64,000 bases of DNA from Notospermus geniculatus (GCA_002633025.1 NMRB01000038.1:129177-193176); one strand, 5' to 3'. Positions 43,090 through 53,498 are shown, numbered from the stretch's first letter. The notes: generated by a model not told the origin, from the letters alone. Program-made: numbers and translations.

Positions 43090-44514
43090 TTACTCATGTA
43101 CATACAGCTTTTACCAACAACAGTCAACGTGATCTGCCAGGTTTGTATGCCCGACCTGATTTTCAAGTGTCCCAGATCTAGACACATAGCCTAATACTGT
43201 ACATGACCCAGGTGTTAGGCTTGCACAGATCTTGTTCCAGCCAGCCAACTCATTAGTCATTAACCATTTGGGTCTACATGTAACAAACTTGATTCCATCT
43301 TTCTTGGTGGGGACAATCAAATTTGCTGTAAAGCAAATTTCTAAATTCTAGTTAACTTACTGATCCTGCTGTCTATTGAACCTCGTCCATTAACTCTCCA
43401 TTTTTGCTTCATTTTTAAATACTACTACATTTTTCTGCACTGGACAACTAATTATTTTGCTATCAGTGGACTCTCTCTTGTATCCCAATTTCCAAGGGCG
43501 GTCTTCAAATTAACTGGTAAGTCAATTTCTAGTTCTACTTGTAGTTAGCTTCGCTGGGCTTGCCAGCGAAGCTTGTTGAATGGTACGAGTTGTGGTAGCA
43601 GACGACGCATCGATCGAACGCAACTGCGGCCTCAAACCTCGGCTGAAAAATGCCTACTAGCACTGATTGTCTTTATTTGATAGTAAAAGTAACATTTTTG
43701 ACCGAAAACCGCTGAAAAAATGGTCATGGCTGTCGTTAAATAGCAAAATGAACGTAGTTGGATCATCATTTTCGTTACTTCCGGTAAGAAGGACTGTAAG
43801 ATTTGCTAATTTGCATAAGATTCTCGACATGGACATTTTACTCCTTTTTCTGCCTATTGATTCAAACTTGCCCATGCTGAACATGTTTTCTCCGGGTGAT
43901 ACAGGCTCTACCGGTATTTGTTTCTGTATCCCTCTAGGCAGCATTGTGGAACTACTTTTTCTTTAGCTTGAGGTAAGCAATTTATAAGATGCACCATTGT
44001 AACTGGAGGTATAGTCTCGCGCAGCGTTTTGTTCCGCAGTACTGCTACACAACTAATCGGATCCCCGGACTCGAAAGAGTGGCTCTGTGACCGAGACTAG
44101 AGGTGAGTATTGTTTTAATTTCTTGATATTTGGCCTATGTCCAAACTTTATGTTATCGCAGAATGACTGCTGTAATAATGTGTAGGCCTAAATCATCCAT
44201 AATCTGAACATGTCGTCGAATGCAGTCATGATCGTTTTCTCCAACAAATACTGTAAGTCTCAGACCCTGAAAAACAGGTTTAGACTTTTAACGCTATGGT
44301 AAGTGTCGGATCTTTGAATTTGGCCGTATTCCCCATTTGAAGCTAACAATTCCAAGAAAAATACAGTAGCTACATGTAATTTCGCCGAACACCGTCTCTC
44401 CCTCTGACTATCGTTTTTTCATTGAGACTGAAGAGGGCGCAGTGTTTCTATTTTTAGCCACTCTTCAGCCACTCCTCGACTGGTCTGGTTGCTGGCGATG
44501 GGACCCGACGTCGA
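43090..44514. other. Intergenic stretch with little structure
   Basis: Contains a small perfect hairpin at about 43550-43576 (AGCTTCGCTGG / CCAGCGAAGCT). Frames at 43657-43966 overlap on both strands and resemble no family. No splice-supported exon is seen. TGGTGGGGACAAT near 43303 matches the hairpin arm at 29768-29804. Confidence 0.4.
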
Positions 44515-44586
44515 GGATAAATTTCAAATTTCAAATTCTGTTTATTTAATCAAGAACCCACTTGGGGCATAGTGTGGAAATTACAA

Positions 44587-45004
44587 TGGCTGGTATTCAT
44601 AAAAGTTAGCAAATGCTAATACTTAAAGGTGCTCTAGTTCGAATTATTGTAAACACGGTTTGTTTGTTTACTTGGTTGATTATAATAGTTATATTCCTGT
44701 GGACAGGTGGCAGCACCTTGTATACCAAAAATTAATATTGTCTATTTTTTATATCTATCTTGATAAATATTCTTGTAACAGAAATATATTTAAGATTTTA
44801 CGGTCAAAAACAAACAAAAAGTTGTGAACGGTGAGATTTAAATCAATTTTTATCCAATTTGTTAGTACTAGAAGTTGACAATAGGTGGCAGTCCGTATGT
44901 TTACAAATTCGAACTAGAAGGCCTTTAAGGTTTGCACAACGAAATGTAAATGTAGTGCAAAACACGAAGTAAAAGCATTTGCTAGCTTTTATGAATACCA
45001 GCCA
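44587..45004. mobile_element. Foldback MITE (TGGCTGGTATTCATAAAAG termini)
   Basis: The ends TGGCTGGTATTCATAAAAG and its exact complement, then GCAAATGC-type words, define a MITE of 418 bp, of which 298 bp is the nested TTAA element. Confidence 0.8.
44627..44924. mobile_element. TTAA-flanked MITE (AGG..CTCTAGTTCGAATT termini), nested
   Basis: The ends AGGTGCTCTAGTTCGAAT and the complement of AGGCCTTCTAGTTCGAAT are inverted. TTAA lies at 44623-44626 and 44925-44928. GTAAAC follows inward on both sides. It is inserted in the MITE above. Confidence 0.83.
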
Positions 45005-46636
45005 TTATATCGACGGTGTTCTGGCAAAACCTCGTATGTGTGACTGGTTTTTGCGAATTTGAGGTTTTGCATCTACGTGGACCACATGCCAATTATGCAG
45101 ATGATGATAATACATGTATTTACATCTGCCTCAGACAATCAGAAAGTAAATCATCATTTTAACTGTGTGACAAAACCTCGTATGTGCAGGTATTTAAGTG
45201 TCAATCCACGAGTGGACCAGGCAAAATCTGCAAAAAGTGATAAAGTGGGGGGTCGGCAGATCTGGCTCAAATTCCTACCAGAAGATGGTCTTGGGGCATA
45301 ATGAGGACAGGCCAAATATTTCGGAGCTCGGTCACACTGTTAGGAAGTAAGGGGCAAAAATACTGCCAAAAACTGATTTTTTAACGACAACAGCGATTTT
45401 TCATCAAAATACTGTCCGTTTGAGTGAATTTTCATGCTTTGGCAGGCAAGAACATGAGATATTCCTTATATGTGAATGAAAATACATGTCCCTTGGATTT
45501 TTTTTCCATTTTTGTTTAGTTCCAAATCACTCCTGATTTAAAGGTACAGTGCTGTATTGCCTTCGTGTCAAAAAAGGTACTGTTTGGTCTGTAACGAATT
45601 ACGGACCCTCTGCAGGGGTGAGAAAGGTGAGCACATCAGAGAAAGGAGTCAAGGGATGCTTCTCTTGATCAAAAGAATAAAATCTTTGATTACTCTTTCC
45701 ATTGCGGAGATATGCAGGTGCAAAATCATGCATAAATGCACTACTGATGTACTACGGATGTATTACGGCTGTGTCGTTCTGTTGTAGTACATTACATGTC
45801 TTAACATACACAGGCATATCTCTGCAACGGTAAGAAAAACCAAATTTTTTCTTCTTGATTTTTAAAGATGAGGTCTCATCCTACAACTTCAGGTTAGTTT
45901 TGTCATCCAGGACCCTGCAGAGGCTTCACTATGAATGCCTAGTTTGACCCCTGTAAAAGCACATTTTTGCCATATACGCCCCAACCAGCCAAAGGATTGA
46001 GCCAATATTTTGCGTGCTTTCATCCCTCACCAGGGCCCATCTACACACCAAGTTTCATTGCAATCCGCCGACCCCCGCTTTATCACTTTCTGCCTGGTCT
46101 TTTCGTGGACCTACACTTAACATACGAGGTTTTGATTGCAGAATTAATGAATCAAAACCACGTATGTCGATGTGTGTCATTTTTTTATACAGATTTTGAT
46201 TGGAACTGCGTGAAATAATACAGATGATGAAATGATATAAATTGGCTAATAACAAAATAGATGATATCGCTGATGTCATAAAAAGTAACTAATAATCAAT
46301 GTGTCGAATGTTGCATGTTTAATACAAGCAGGTTCTACCGTGGGTCTAGGCTGGTGTAGATAAGCAGGGAATAAATAAATTATGTAAGATCGGTGGGACA
46401 TATGTTACATATTTGGACATATTGACGCAGGTGTAACTTTCAAATCGATAGGCTATAACAACATAAGTGACGAGTGATCGACCATGATCTAATCGTCCCT
46501 TTCGATTGTTGGCTGCCCTGCTGGTCGGACGTGTTTCTTGTTCGCTCCGTGGTTTTGTAAGTACATTTATAGGCAATGTAGGAATGGCAGGTATAGTGTT
46601 TCGTGGAAATGTTGGGTGGAATATTTCGGAGTTTAA

Positions 46637-46860
46637 AGGGACTAGAAAAATTGTTTCTAACTTCGATTATTACAAAATGCTAGTTCATTCGTGATAAATT
46701 GCAATTGGCAATTGTCAAAACTAAATCATGACTATGGGCAGAGAGGGTACCTTGGACACCCTAATTGGGTTGGTGTAACCAAGAAATTTTAGGTGTTATT
46801 GATTGATCTCGACAACCTTTATCAACTACCCAAGAGCTTGAAACAATTTTCCTAGTCCCT
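46637..46860. mobile_element. TTAA-flanked MITE (AGGGACTAGAAAAATTG termini)
   Basis: The ends AGGGACTAGAAAAATTGTTTC and its near complement are flanked by TTTAA on both sides (46632-46636, 46861-46865). The terminus resembles that of the 6.7-kb element at 16937-23680 (AGGGACT), so the two may share a transposase. Confidence 0.8.
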
Positions 46861-46894
46861 TTTAATGTGGCTAGCTGTGGGCTAGATAAATTGT

Positions 46895-47480
46895 GGAGTC
46901 CTCAACGAGCAAGGTTGTTGGACTGTTGTTATTTTAGCGGCGTGGTGGGACCGCTAGATTATGGAGTCCTCAACGAGCAAGGTTGTTGGTCTGTTGTTAT
47001 TTTAGCGGCGCGGTGGGACCGCTAGATTAGCGGCGTGGTGGGACCGCTAGATTATGGAGTCCTCAACGAGCAAGGCTATAGTGTTGGACTGTTGTTATAT
47101 TAGCGGCGTGGTGGGACCGCTACATTATGGAATCCTCAACGAGCAAGGCTGTTGGACTGTTCTTATTTTAGCGGGGTGGTGGGACCGCTAGATTAGCGGC
47201 GTGGTGGGACCGCTAGATTATGGAGTCCTCAACGAGCAAGGTTGTTGGACTGTTGTTATTTTAGCGGCGTGGTGGGACCGCTAGATTAGCGGCGTGGTGG
47301 GACCTCTAGATTATGGAGTCCTCAACGAAAAAGGCTATAGTGTTGGACTGTTGTTATTTTAGCGGCGTGATGGGACCGCTACATTAGCGGCGTGGTGGGA
47401 CCGCTAGATTATGAGTCCTCAACGAGCAAGGTTATTGGACTGTGGTTATTTTACCGGCGTGGTGGGACCGCTAGATTATT
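46895..47480 (+). repeat. Minisatellite of 65-95-bp units with a palindromic subunit
   Basis: GGAGTCCTCAACGAGCAAGG or a close variant occurs seven times (near 46899, 46962, 47057, 47123, 47221, 47313, 47412). Each is followed by TTGGACTGTTGTTATTTTAG and GCGGCGTGGTGGGACCGC. The latter subunit (TAGCGG...CCGCTA ends) is sometimes doubled, giving the longer unit. Not coding. Confidence 0.9.
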
Positions 47481-47644
47481 GAAGTGAATGGCAGGCGTAA
47501 GCAGCGAATGCATAACCTAGGTTTAATGCTCTATCTGTGGCCTGGTACGCTGTCAAGGTTAGGTGTATATGGCGTGTGTGTAGCTTGTGACGATATGCTG
47601 ATAGGCTACAGGCTTCGTGTGCCCTTGGGATACGCATGAGGCTG

Positions 47645-47826
47645 CTGTTCCATAGAAGTTCATGTTTCACTTTTCACGCGTGACGCGTCACGTTTTCCTT
47701 TCGTTCCTCGATTCAGTACACAACGAGACACACATTACCTGTCCTGTGGCACGCTTTCTCTGAGGAACGAAAGGAAAACGTGAAATGCGAGACGTGAAAA
47801 GTGAAATGTGAACTTCTATGGAACAG
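47645..47826. mobile_element. 182-bp foldback MITE (CTGTTCCATAGAAG termini)
   Basis: The ends CTGTTCCATAGAAGTTCA and its complement continue inward with GTTTCACTTTTCACG and CGTTTTCCTTTCGTTCCTC pairing. TGAGGCTG occurs just before it and again 6 bases after it, a possible 8-bp duplication. Confidence 0.75.
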
Positions 47827-47833
47827 GAGCCTG

Positions 47834-47966
47834 AGGCTGAGTTTACATCGGATGACACGCGACACGAACACGCAGGCGAACAAAGGTTTCATGGGCATGA
47901 ATCCTTTGTGAAGCCATTGTTCGCCTTCGTGATCGTGTGGCGTGTCAACCGATGTAAACCCAGCCT
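47834..47966. mobile_element. 133-bp MITE (AGGCTGAGTTTACATCGG termini)
   Basis: The ends AGGCTGAGTTTACATCGG and CCGATGTAAACCCAGCCT pair, with ACACG and GGCGAAC arms further in. It belongs to the TTTACA-terminus group. No clear duplication. Confidence 0.7.
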
Positions 47967-47984
47967 GATGGGACGGATATTATT

Positions 47985-48386
47985 AGCTGCGGTTACACCT
48001 GTCTGAAAAACCCCGGAGATTTCGAACCCCGGGTCTAAAATAAGCTAGGGTTACACTACATAAATCCCCGGAGAATCTCCGGAGTTTCTCCGGGGTTTTT
48101 GCGTTTACACCTATATGAATCGCCGGGTCTAAATAAAGAACCCATACATCCCACATGCATTCTCAAAATCTCCGGGCTTATTTTAGACCCGGGGTTCAAA
48201 ATCTCCGGGGTTTTTCAGACAGGTGTAACCAAGGCTATAAGCCCGGAGATTTTGAGAATGCATGTGGGATGTATGGGTTCTAAAAGCCAGGGCTTTATTC
48301 AGACCCGGCGATTCATAGGTGTAAACACAAAAACCCCGGAGAAACTCCGGAGATTCTCCGGGGATTTATGTAGTGTAACCGCAGCT
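47985..48386. mobile_element. Outer element of a self-nested MITE pair (AGCTGCGGTTACAC termini)
   Basis: AGCTGCGGTTACACC and GTGTAACCGCAGCT are the ends, flanked by ATT on both sides. Removing the inner element and one ATA leaves about 205 bp. The two subterminal sequences differ: one continues CTGTCTGAAAAACCCC, the other TACATAAATCCCCGG. Confidence 0.85.
48043..48236. mobile_element. Inner copy of the same MITE family, inverted
   Basis: Starts AGCTAGGGTTACACTACAT and ends GACAGGTGTAACCAAGGCT, flanked by ATA (48040-48042, 48237-48239). The order of the two subterminal types is opposite to that of the outer element, so it inserted into its relative in reverse orientation. Size is 194 bp. Confidence 0.85.
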
Positions 48387-48438
48387 ATTATGTGAAGGGT
48401 GAATAAGGGCCAAATTCACAAAGGGTGTTTAAGACTTA

Positions 48439-48837
48439 AGCGGACACCTAAGCAATTTTTCCAGGCCCGGGTTCGAATTTAACCCGGATCCACTGAACTT
48501 TCTGTCCACACCTCTTATTCGTCTTTCGATTATTGAACACTGGTCATGCTATTTACGGATACATCACCCATTCAATTTTAGCAGACCGCCTCCTGTCGGT
48601 GGGCTCAGTAAACGTTTTAACCCGGCATTTTTCTGTCCACACCTATGAAATTGCCGGGCTAAAGTATAACCCGGATCCATAGTGGCGTTTACACCTATTG
48701 AAATTGCCGGGCCTGACCCGGGTCTGACCCTCCATTTTTGCGTTTACACCTATGAAAATCGGATCCGGATTAAAAATTGCCGGGCTATTTTAGCCCGCTT
48801 TCGACTGGCGGGTCAGACCCGCGCGGGTCAGACCCGC
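48439..48837. repeat. Rearranged relative of the MITE at 1262-1648
   Basis: Bases 48439-48682 are the complement of that element's right part. From 48683 (AGTGGCGTTTACACC) the element's left part follows in direct orientation, so the arms are swapped around an ATCCAT junction. Identity looks above 90%. Confidence 0.7.
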
Positions 48838-49074
48838 ATTGAGAGATATTTTTAAAAAGTTGGATACGGAACGGGGCTGTGGGAAGATATTCAGGAGATT
48901 TAAAGGCGAAGTCAAGGATCGAGGCCATTTCTAAAATGCGGATTCGCCGGATTCTGCGGATTAAGGTTAAATCAGCGGATTCAGTCCGTCTACACATGCT
49001 AATTGAATGTGTAAAGGTCTATTTTTTGCCGTTTATACTACATGAACACCGATTTTAGGCAATCCCTTGATTAA
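48838..49074. repeat. Short dispersed repeat with ATGCGGATTC words
   Basis: Bases about 48930-48995 (TTCTAAAATGCGGATTC, TTAAGGTTAAATC, GCGGATTCAGTC) occur inverted at 52190-52250. No other content recognised. Confidence 0.55.
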
Positions 49075-49264
49075 AGCTGAACTTAATAGATATAAACCCC
49101 AAGCGGCAGAGGTAGAAATTACGAAAGCCACAAGGCACTTCCAAACTACCTCTGAGAACGATACACCCTCTCGGACGGTCACAGAGTTGGTTTCACTTGC
49201 CACCACGTTCCAGATGAGGAAAGATCTCAGCAGAGCTGCCAAGTGAGGAAAAATGAAAAATAAT

Positions 49265-49335
49265 TTGTTATGGTACCGAGATTCGAACCCACAACCCTAT
49301 GGTTGATTCGCCAACCTCTTTCTATTTGCGCCAAT
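49265..49335 (-). other. tRNA-like module, left arm of 49075-51281
   Basis: The minus strand reads TTGGCGCAAATAGAAAGAGG then GTGGGTTCGAATCTCGGTACC. This gives a B box in a partial T arm and a weaker A box. The right-arm partner at 50376-50450 reads the same core outward (AAAGAGGTTGGCG, GGGTTCGAATCG). Confidence 0.5.
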
Positions 49336-50466
49336 GTGACTACTTGCATACAACGACGCTGATCTACAATAAAGGCGCTGTGGTTTTTAAGATCTCCATG
49401 AGGAAATAAAGTGATCAGAATGGGGCTATCCAGGGAAAACTAAACCTCCAGGTGGCTCTTCTGCACTATAAGTCCTGGTGTCACTGTTTGCAACATGGCA
49501 GAGTATGGAAAGTGGACTGTTCAGAAACTTAAAAAGAGAGTTATCAAACAGATGAGCGTCACTTATCGGCAGAAAAAGTGATTTAATCATTTTCAACCTC
49601 AGATGCCTCCATCATTGACATAATCATCATATCAGACTTGATATTTTGTCCACCACCTGTTATCTGATGGCTCAAATCGGCTTCTATAACCAGTTAACAC
49701 CTGGAGCAAAAGAAACAAGTTTTACTCTTAGGTTTTTATACCCTAGAAATCAAATGAGCTGATTATTTTTGGTCTGAGATGTTTGGATCATGGTGATATC
49801 GACATTTGATATCACGAAATTTGATATTTTGAGATAACTTGCCACATTGTCAACTGATCAACATGAAACAAGTCTCAATTCATGCCTGCTTATCCAAGGA
49901 CATGAACTGTGGTAAAATTCTCAGCCTCATGTGTCCGGGTGATTGAGATATCATGAGATTCTGATATTTTCAAATTTGATAATTTGCAATATCTCTGCCC
50001 GTGGTTGAGGTATAGACATGATATCACCCACACTTAGGTTATTGAGCATGCCCATTTCGATTATGTAATGACCTTGATGATCAGGTCAAGGTCAGACTTG
50101 ATAATTCGGAATGTCTCTGTCTGAGGTAGCAGTAGAGGTTTGATAACACCCATATTTAGGTTATTTAGGATGCCAATTTCGATTATGTAATAACCCCGAT
50201 TATCATAGGTCAATACCAATGTCAGATGTCAAGGTCAAACTTCCCAAAGAACTGATAAACAATGAAATTCACCGAAGAGGAAGTGGAGAGTATAACTTAT
50301 AGTACAGCAGAGACCCCTATTATCGAGAGGTTGAACTATATTCTGGATAACCCCATTGCCGTCATGCAAGCAGGCAGAATTTGTGGCGCGTACAGAAAGA
50401 GGTTGGCGTATCGATCAGAGGGTTATGGGTTCGAATCGGGGTACCGTCACAGATTATTTTTCGTTT

Positions 50467-51100
50467 TTAGCTCACCTGTGGTGAGCTTATACAATGGTTG
50501 TGCGTCCGTCGTCCGTCGTCGTCGTCGTCCGTTAGCAGGACACGTTTCGTAACCGCTGGGTCTATTGATCTGAAACTGGGTACATATATACCCCTAGGTC
50601 AGAGGACCTACCACACCCAGTTTCGGTCCGATTCGATTCTTCGCTTGGCCACCAGGTGGCGAAAACCGGAAACACAAAAAGTGCAATAACTCCTGAACTA
50701 ATGGCCGGATCTTCTCCAAATTTTTATCATAGGTGCATCTAATGAGGTTTTTGATTTTACCTACTTTTCAAGGTCACAGAGGTCAAAGTTCAGAATTTCG
50801 CCTTTTGGTGGCACATTTCGTAACCGCTGGGGCTATTGACCTGAAACTTGGTACATATATACCTCTAGGTCATATGACCTATGACACCAAGTTTCGGTCC
50901 GATTCGATTAACACCAAAAGTGCAATAACTCCTGAAGTAATGACTGGATCGTTATATCTTATGACTTGGTGTGATCAGGTGTCTGGGTACTAGTACCCTC
51001 TGTTCCTGGAACTAATGCTTGCCCCAGAACATTGTGCTTTAACATTTGTCATTTGTTCTTCTGGTACAGTCACACAGGTGAGCACATGGTCCATGGACCA
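50467..51100 (+). repeat. Inserted repeat beginning AGCTCACCTGTGGTGAGC
   Basis: Splits the right arm of the AGCTGA element. It opens with the hairpin AGCTCACCTGTGGTGAGCT and a CGTCCGTCGTC microsatellite. TTCGTAACCGCTGGG...GGTACATATATACC...CCAGTTTCGGTCCGATTCG or similar then occurs twice (about 50545-50640, 50815-50910), and it ends near ACAGGTGAGC. Family unnamed. Confidence 0.6.
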
Positions 51101-51288
51101 TTTCATTTCGCATTTGACAGCTGTGCTGAGATCTTTACTGTTCAACGGGCGTGGTGGCAAGTGAAACCAACTATGACCGTCCGAGAGGGTGTATCGTCTT
51201 CAGAGGTAGTTTGGAAGTGCCTTGTGGCTGTTCGTAATTTCTACCTCTGCCGCTTGGGGTTTAAATCTATTAAGTTCAGCTTTAAGTT

Positions 51289-51885
51289 GATCGAATGGTT
51301 AGTAGGGCCTATAGTTAAAGCGTTGATACATGACATGCTTATCTACCGGTCTATTTACCAACCATTCGATCCAAAGGGATGAACCGAGAACAAGATGGCA
51401 GCCTCCATGGCTTCATTTTGACGGCCAGTATGGCGGCCGTGTGACGTCAGTGGGAAACCTCTATACATTTTAGAAGTATAGTCCAATGGGCTGGATTTCG
51501 AAGGGGATGTGGGCATAATAGCCATCAGTTCATTTGGAAGGGGGTGGGGGTGGAAGGATTTGAAATCAAAATTAATGTTGTGATACGCTGTGGCATCTAA
51601 GGGACGAGAATATACTTGAAGCAGTCATAGTTTTTAAATTCCAAATCTGGGACTGGGTGCAGTTTGGGAGTCGCAATTTGCTTAAAGGTTTGGGAAAAAC
51701 AGCAATCAAAAGTATCTTTTCCAACACGCAGTCAACGCGGCCGACAAAAGCGAAGTCCAAATGCACCAGTCGCCAATAGTAAATTATTCCACAAGGTAGC
51801 ATTGTAAACATATGTGGACACATCCCGTTGCCATTATGACAGCATTAAATAAACACACCTGGGGAGTGGAAACAAAAGGACCAAA
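51289..51885. other. Intergenic stretch with one small hairpin
   Basis: GATCGAATGGTTAGTA (51289) and TACCAACCATTCGATC (to about 51371) form an imperfect 16-bp stem around 50 bases. The rest (to 51885) has no recognisable feature; the minus-strand frame at 51572-51823 is unsupported. Confidence 0.45.
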
Positions 51886-52110
51886 TTTCAAATTTTGTTT
51901 ATTTAATTAAAAACCCACATGGGGGCATAGGGAGGGAATTACAATATGAATAGATTTTGATTGGACTTGTATGAAATAATAGAAATGATGACATGGTATA
52001 AGTATACAGAATATATGACATCGCTGATAGCATGGAGGTATAAAATAAGATTTTATCTTATAAAATAAGATCTTATTATATACCTCCATGCTGATAGCAA
52101 ACAATAAAAC
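51886..52110. repeat. Dispersed repeat R3, mostly uninterrupted copy
   Basis: Matches both flanks of 44515-46300 joined together (CAAATTTCAAATTTTG, ACCCACATGGGGGCATAG, GATTTTGATTGGACTTG). It is interrupted only by the 60-bp MITE at 52031-52090. Confidence 0.7.
52031..52090. mobile_element. 60-bp palindromic MITE with 7-bp duplication
   Basis: CATGGAGGTATAAAATAAGA and the complement of CATGGAGGTATATAATAAGA form nearly the whole element. CTGATAG lies on both sides (52024-52030, 52091-52097). The relative at 46260-46280 shows the region without it. Confidence 0.78.
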
Positions 52111-52398
52111 AGATAAGGACCTGTTGTGCTACAAACATGCACGGTATACTCTAGTACATATTATATACAAACTTGGGCTATTAATTGCATGACTGAATCC
52201 GCCGATTTAACCTTAATCTGCAGAATCCGGAGAATCCGCATTTTAGAATGGCCAGGATGGATACAGATACGTTTGGGTCCTGTTATATATTCTTGGTTCC
52301 GATTTGTTTTGAACCAGATAGATCCTCTACATTTCAGGGGATTGCTTTGGTTCAGAAAGAGGCGAAGTTTGGTAATAAAATGGCATGATGTTACACTA

Positions 52399-52625
52399 GG
52401 GCCGTTTAGACGACAGGCAAAAATCCACATGCGATCCGATCGAATCGGATTGTGGGTTCAAAACTTTTACGTGTAAACGTTACCCAATGCGGTCCAATGT
52501 GGATTTTTGACCACATTGGACCACATTCAAATCTCGTCTAAACGCAAATGAGACCCGATGAGGTCGATCGGATCCAATCGGATCGAATCCGAATGTGTTT
52601 TTTTGGCTTGTCGTCTAAACGGCCC
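52399..52625. mobile_element. Palindromic MITE GGGCCGTTTAGACGAC, copy 1
   Basis: The ends GGGCCGTTTAGACGACA and its complement enclose arms with AAAATCCACAT, CGATCCGATCG-type and TGGTCCAATGTGG-type words. A relative of similar length lies in opposite orientation at 53499-53734. Confidence 0.82.
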
Positions 52626-52645
52626 TTATGTCGCTGGTTCTCATT

Positions 52646-53138
52646 AGCCACTTTTACACTACGTGTTTTCAACCGTGCTCGACCCGGGTCGAGCACGGCG
52701 CGGCAAAAAAGGTGATAGTGTAAATGGGTTGGCACGGCACAACTGGGCTCGGCACGGTGCTACTTTTATCCGGGCCGAACCCCCCAACAGGAGGTGGGTT
52801 CGACCCGGGTCGAGCACGGATCTGCTGAAAAACTGCACAGTGTAAACACACCACTGGGCTCGGCCCACTTGAATGACTCAACTATAGTGAGTACGCATGC
52901 TCATTTATCGACCTTGAACTCAATACGTCATTTCCGCGAATGTTCATGGGCGCAGCCATATTGAAACTGACGGAGATTTCCTACCTCTACAGATAGGAGA
53001 GCCGGCGATTCATATATTGGCGCGGTTTTCATGGTGCAGTGTAAATTGGATAAAATGGTCATTCTGAGGCGGGCCTGGCCCGGGTCGAGCACGGCACGGT
53101 TCGTCCAGGCCAAAATTCTGCGCAGTGTAAAAGTGGCT
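52646..53138. mobile_element. 493-bp MITE, copy 2 (AGCCACTTTTACACTACG termini)
   Basis: Opposite orientation to 12781-13273 and exactly the same length. Flanked by ATT on both sides (52643-52645, 53139-53141). Both termini are intact (AGCCACTTTTACACT). Frames on both strands are mirror images produced by the palindromic arms and are not genes. Confidence 0.88.
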
Positions 53139-53407
53139 ATTGTTTTCAAGTGTTGGGAGTATTGGTGGTATGAAGTGGGCAGTTGGTGCATTGGCATTGT
53201 TGGTTGGTGTGTTGGCATTGTTGATAAGGGAACAGGCACAATGCATGATTCTCCCCAATAAAGTGTTTTTCACATTGAACTGGCGAAAGGTGCTTGGCTG
53301 ACCTCTTGTCATTAAACTGTTACGGCATGATCACAAATAATAATGATACACAACCCTCGACAGCCGGTGTCAAGGCTGAACAGCTTTCGCTGACACCATA
53401 AAAGAGC

Positions 53408-53470
53408 TGTCAACATAAGTGACGCGTGATCGACCATGATGTAATGGTCCCTTTCGATTGTTGCTGCCCA
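53408..53470 (+). repeat. Short dispersed repeat shared with 46448-46515
   Basis: AACATAAGTGACGCGTGATC and CCATGATGTAATGGTCCCT continue to TTTCGATTGTTGCTGCCC, about 63 bp near-identical to 46448-46515 in the same orientation. Extent and family unknown. Confidence 0.6.
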
Positions 53471-53498
53471 ACGTGGTGGCGTGGGTGTGGTAACATCA

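Larger units (their letters stand above)
44515..46300. repeat. Dispersed repeat R3, interrupted copy
   Basis: The flanks 44515-44586 (AATTTCAAATTCTG, ACCCACTTGGGGCATAG) and about 46190-46300 (AGATTTTGATTGGAACTG, GATATCGCTGATG) are contiguous in the uninterrupted copy at 51886-52110. Everything between them therefore inserted later. Between 45005 and 46190 lies another palindromic element with arms about 45165-45300 and 46020-46135 (CCTCGTATGT, CCACGAGTGGACCAGGC, GTGATAAAG.GGGGGTCGGC). CTCGTATGT words recur near 45032 and 46121. Confidence 0.65.
49075..51281. mobile_element. AGCTGA-type TTAA element, 2.2 kb, with tRNA-like modules and insertions
   Basis: The ends AGCTGAACTTAATAGAT and its near complement are flanked by TTAA (49071-49074, 51282-51285). 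Inner arms share CCCCAAGCGGCAGAGGTAG and GTGGCAAGTGAAACC. tRNA-like blocks lie in the left arm (49265-49335, minus strand, B box GGTTCGAATCT) and the right arm (50376-50450, plus strand, B box GGTTCGAATCG). Later insertions are the tandem-array family (about 49480-50250, inverted relative to 5660-6310) and a block at about 50467-51100. Confidence 0.85.

Noticed and set aside
46895-47480. CRISPR-like array
   Set aside because: Units abut without unique spacers, repeat and spacer lengths do not alternate regularly, and the DNA is eukaryotic. It is a minisatellite.
52646-53312. Proline/arginine-rich frames around 52659-53312
   Set aside because: They come from the palindromic arms of the 493-bp MITE, recur at 12781-13273, and are open on both strands because of GC-rich repeats.
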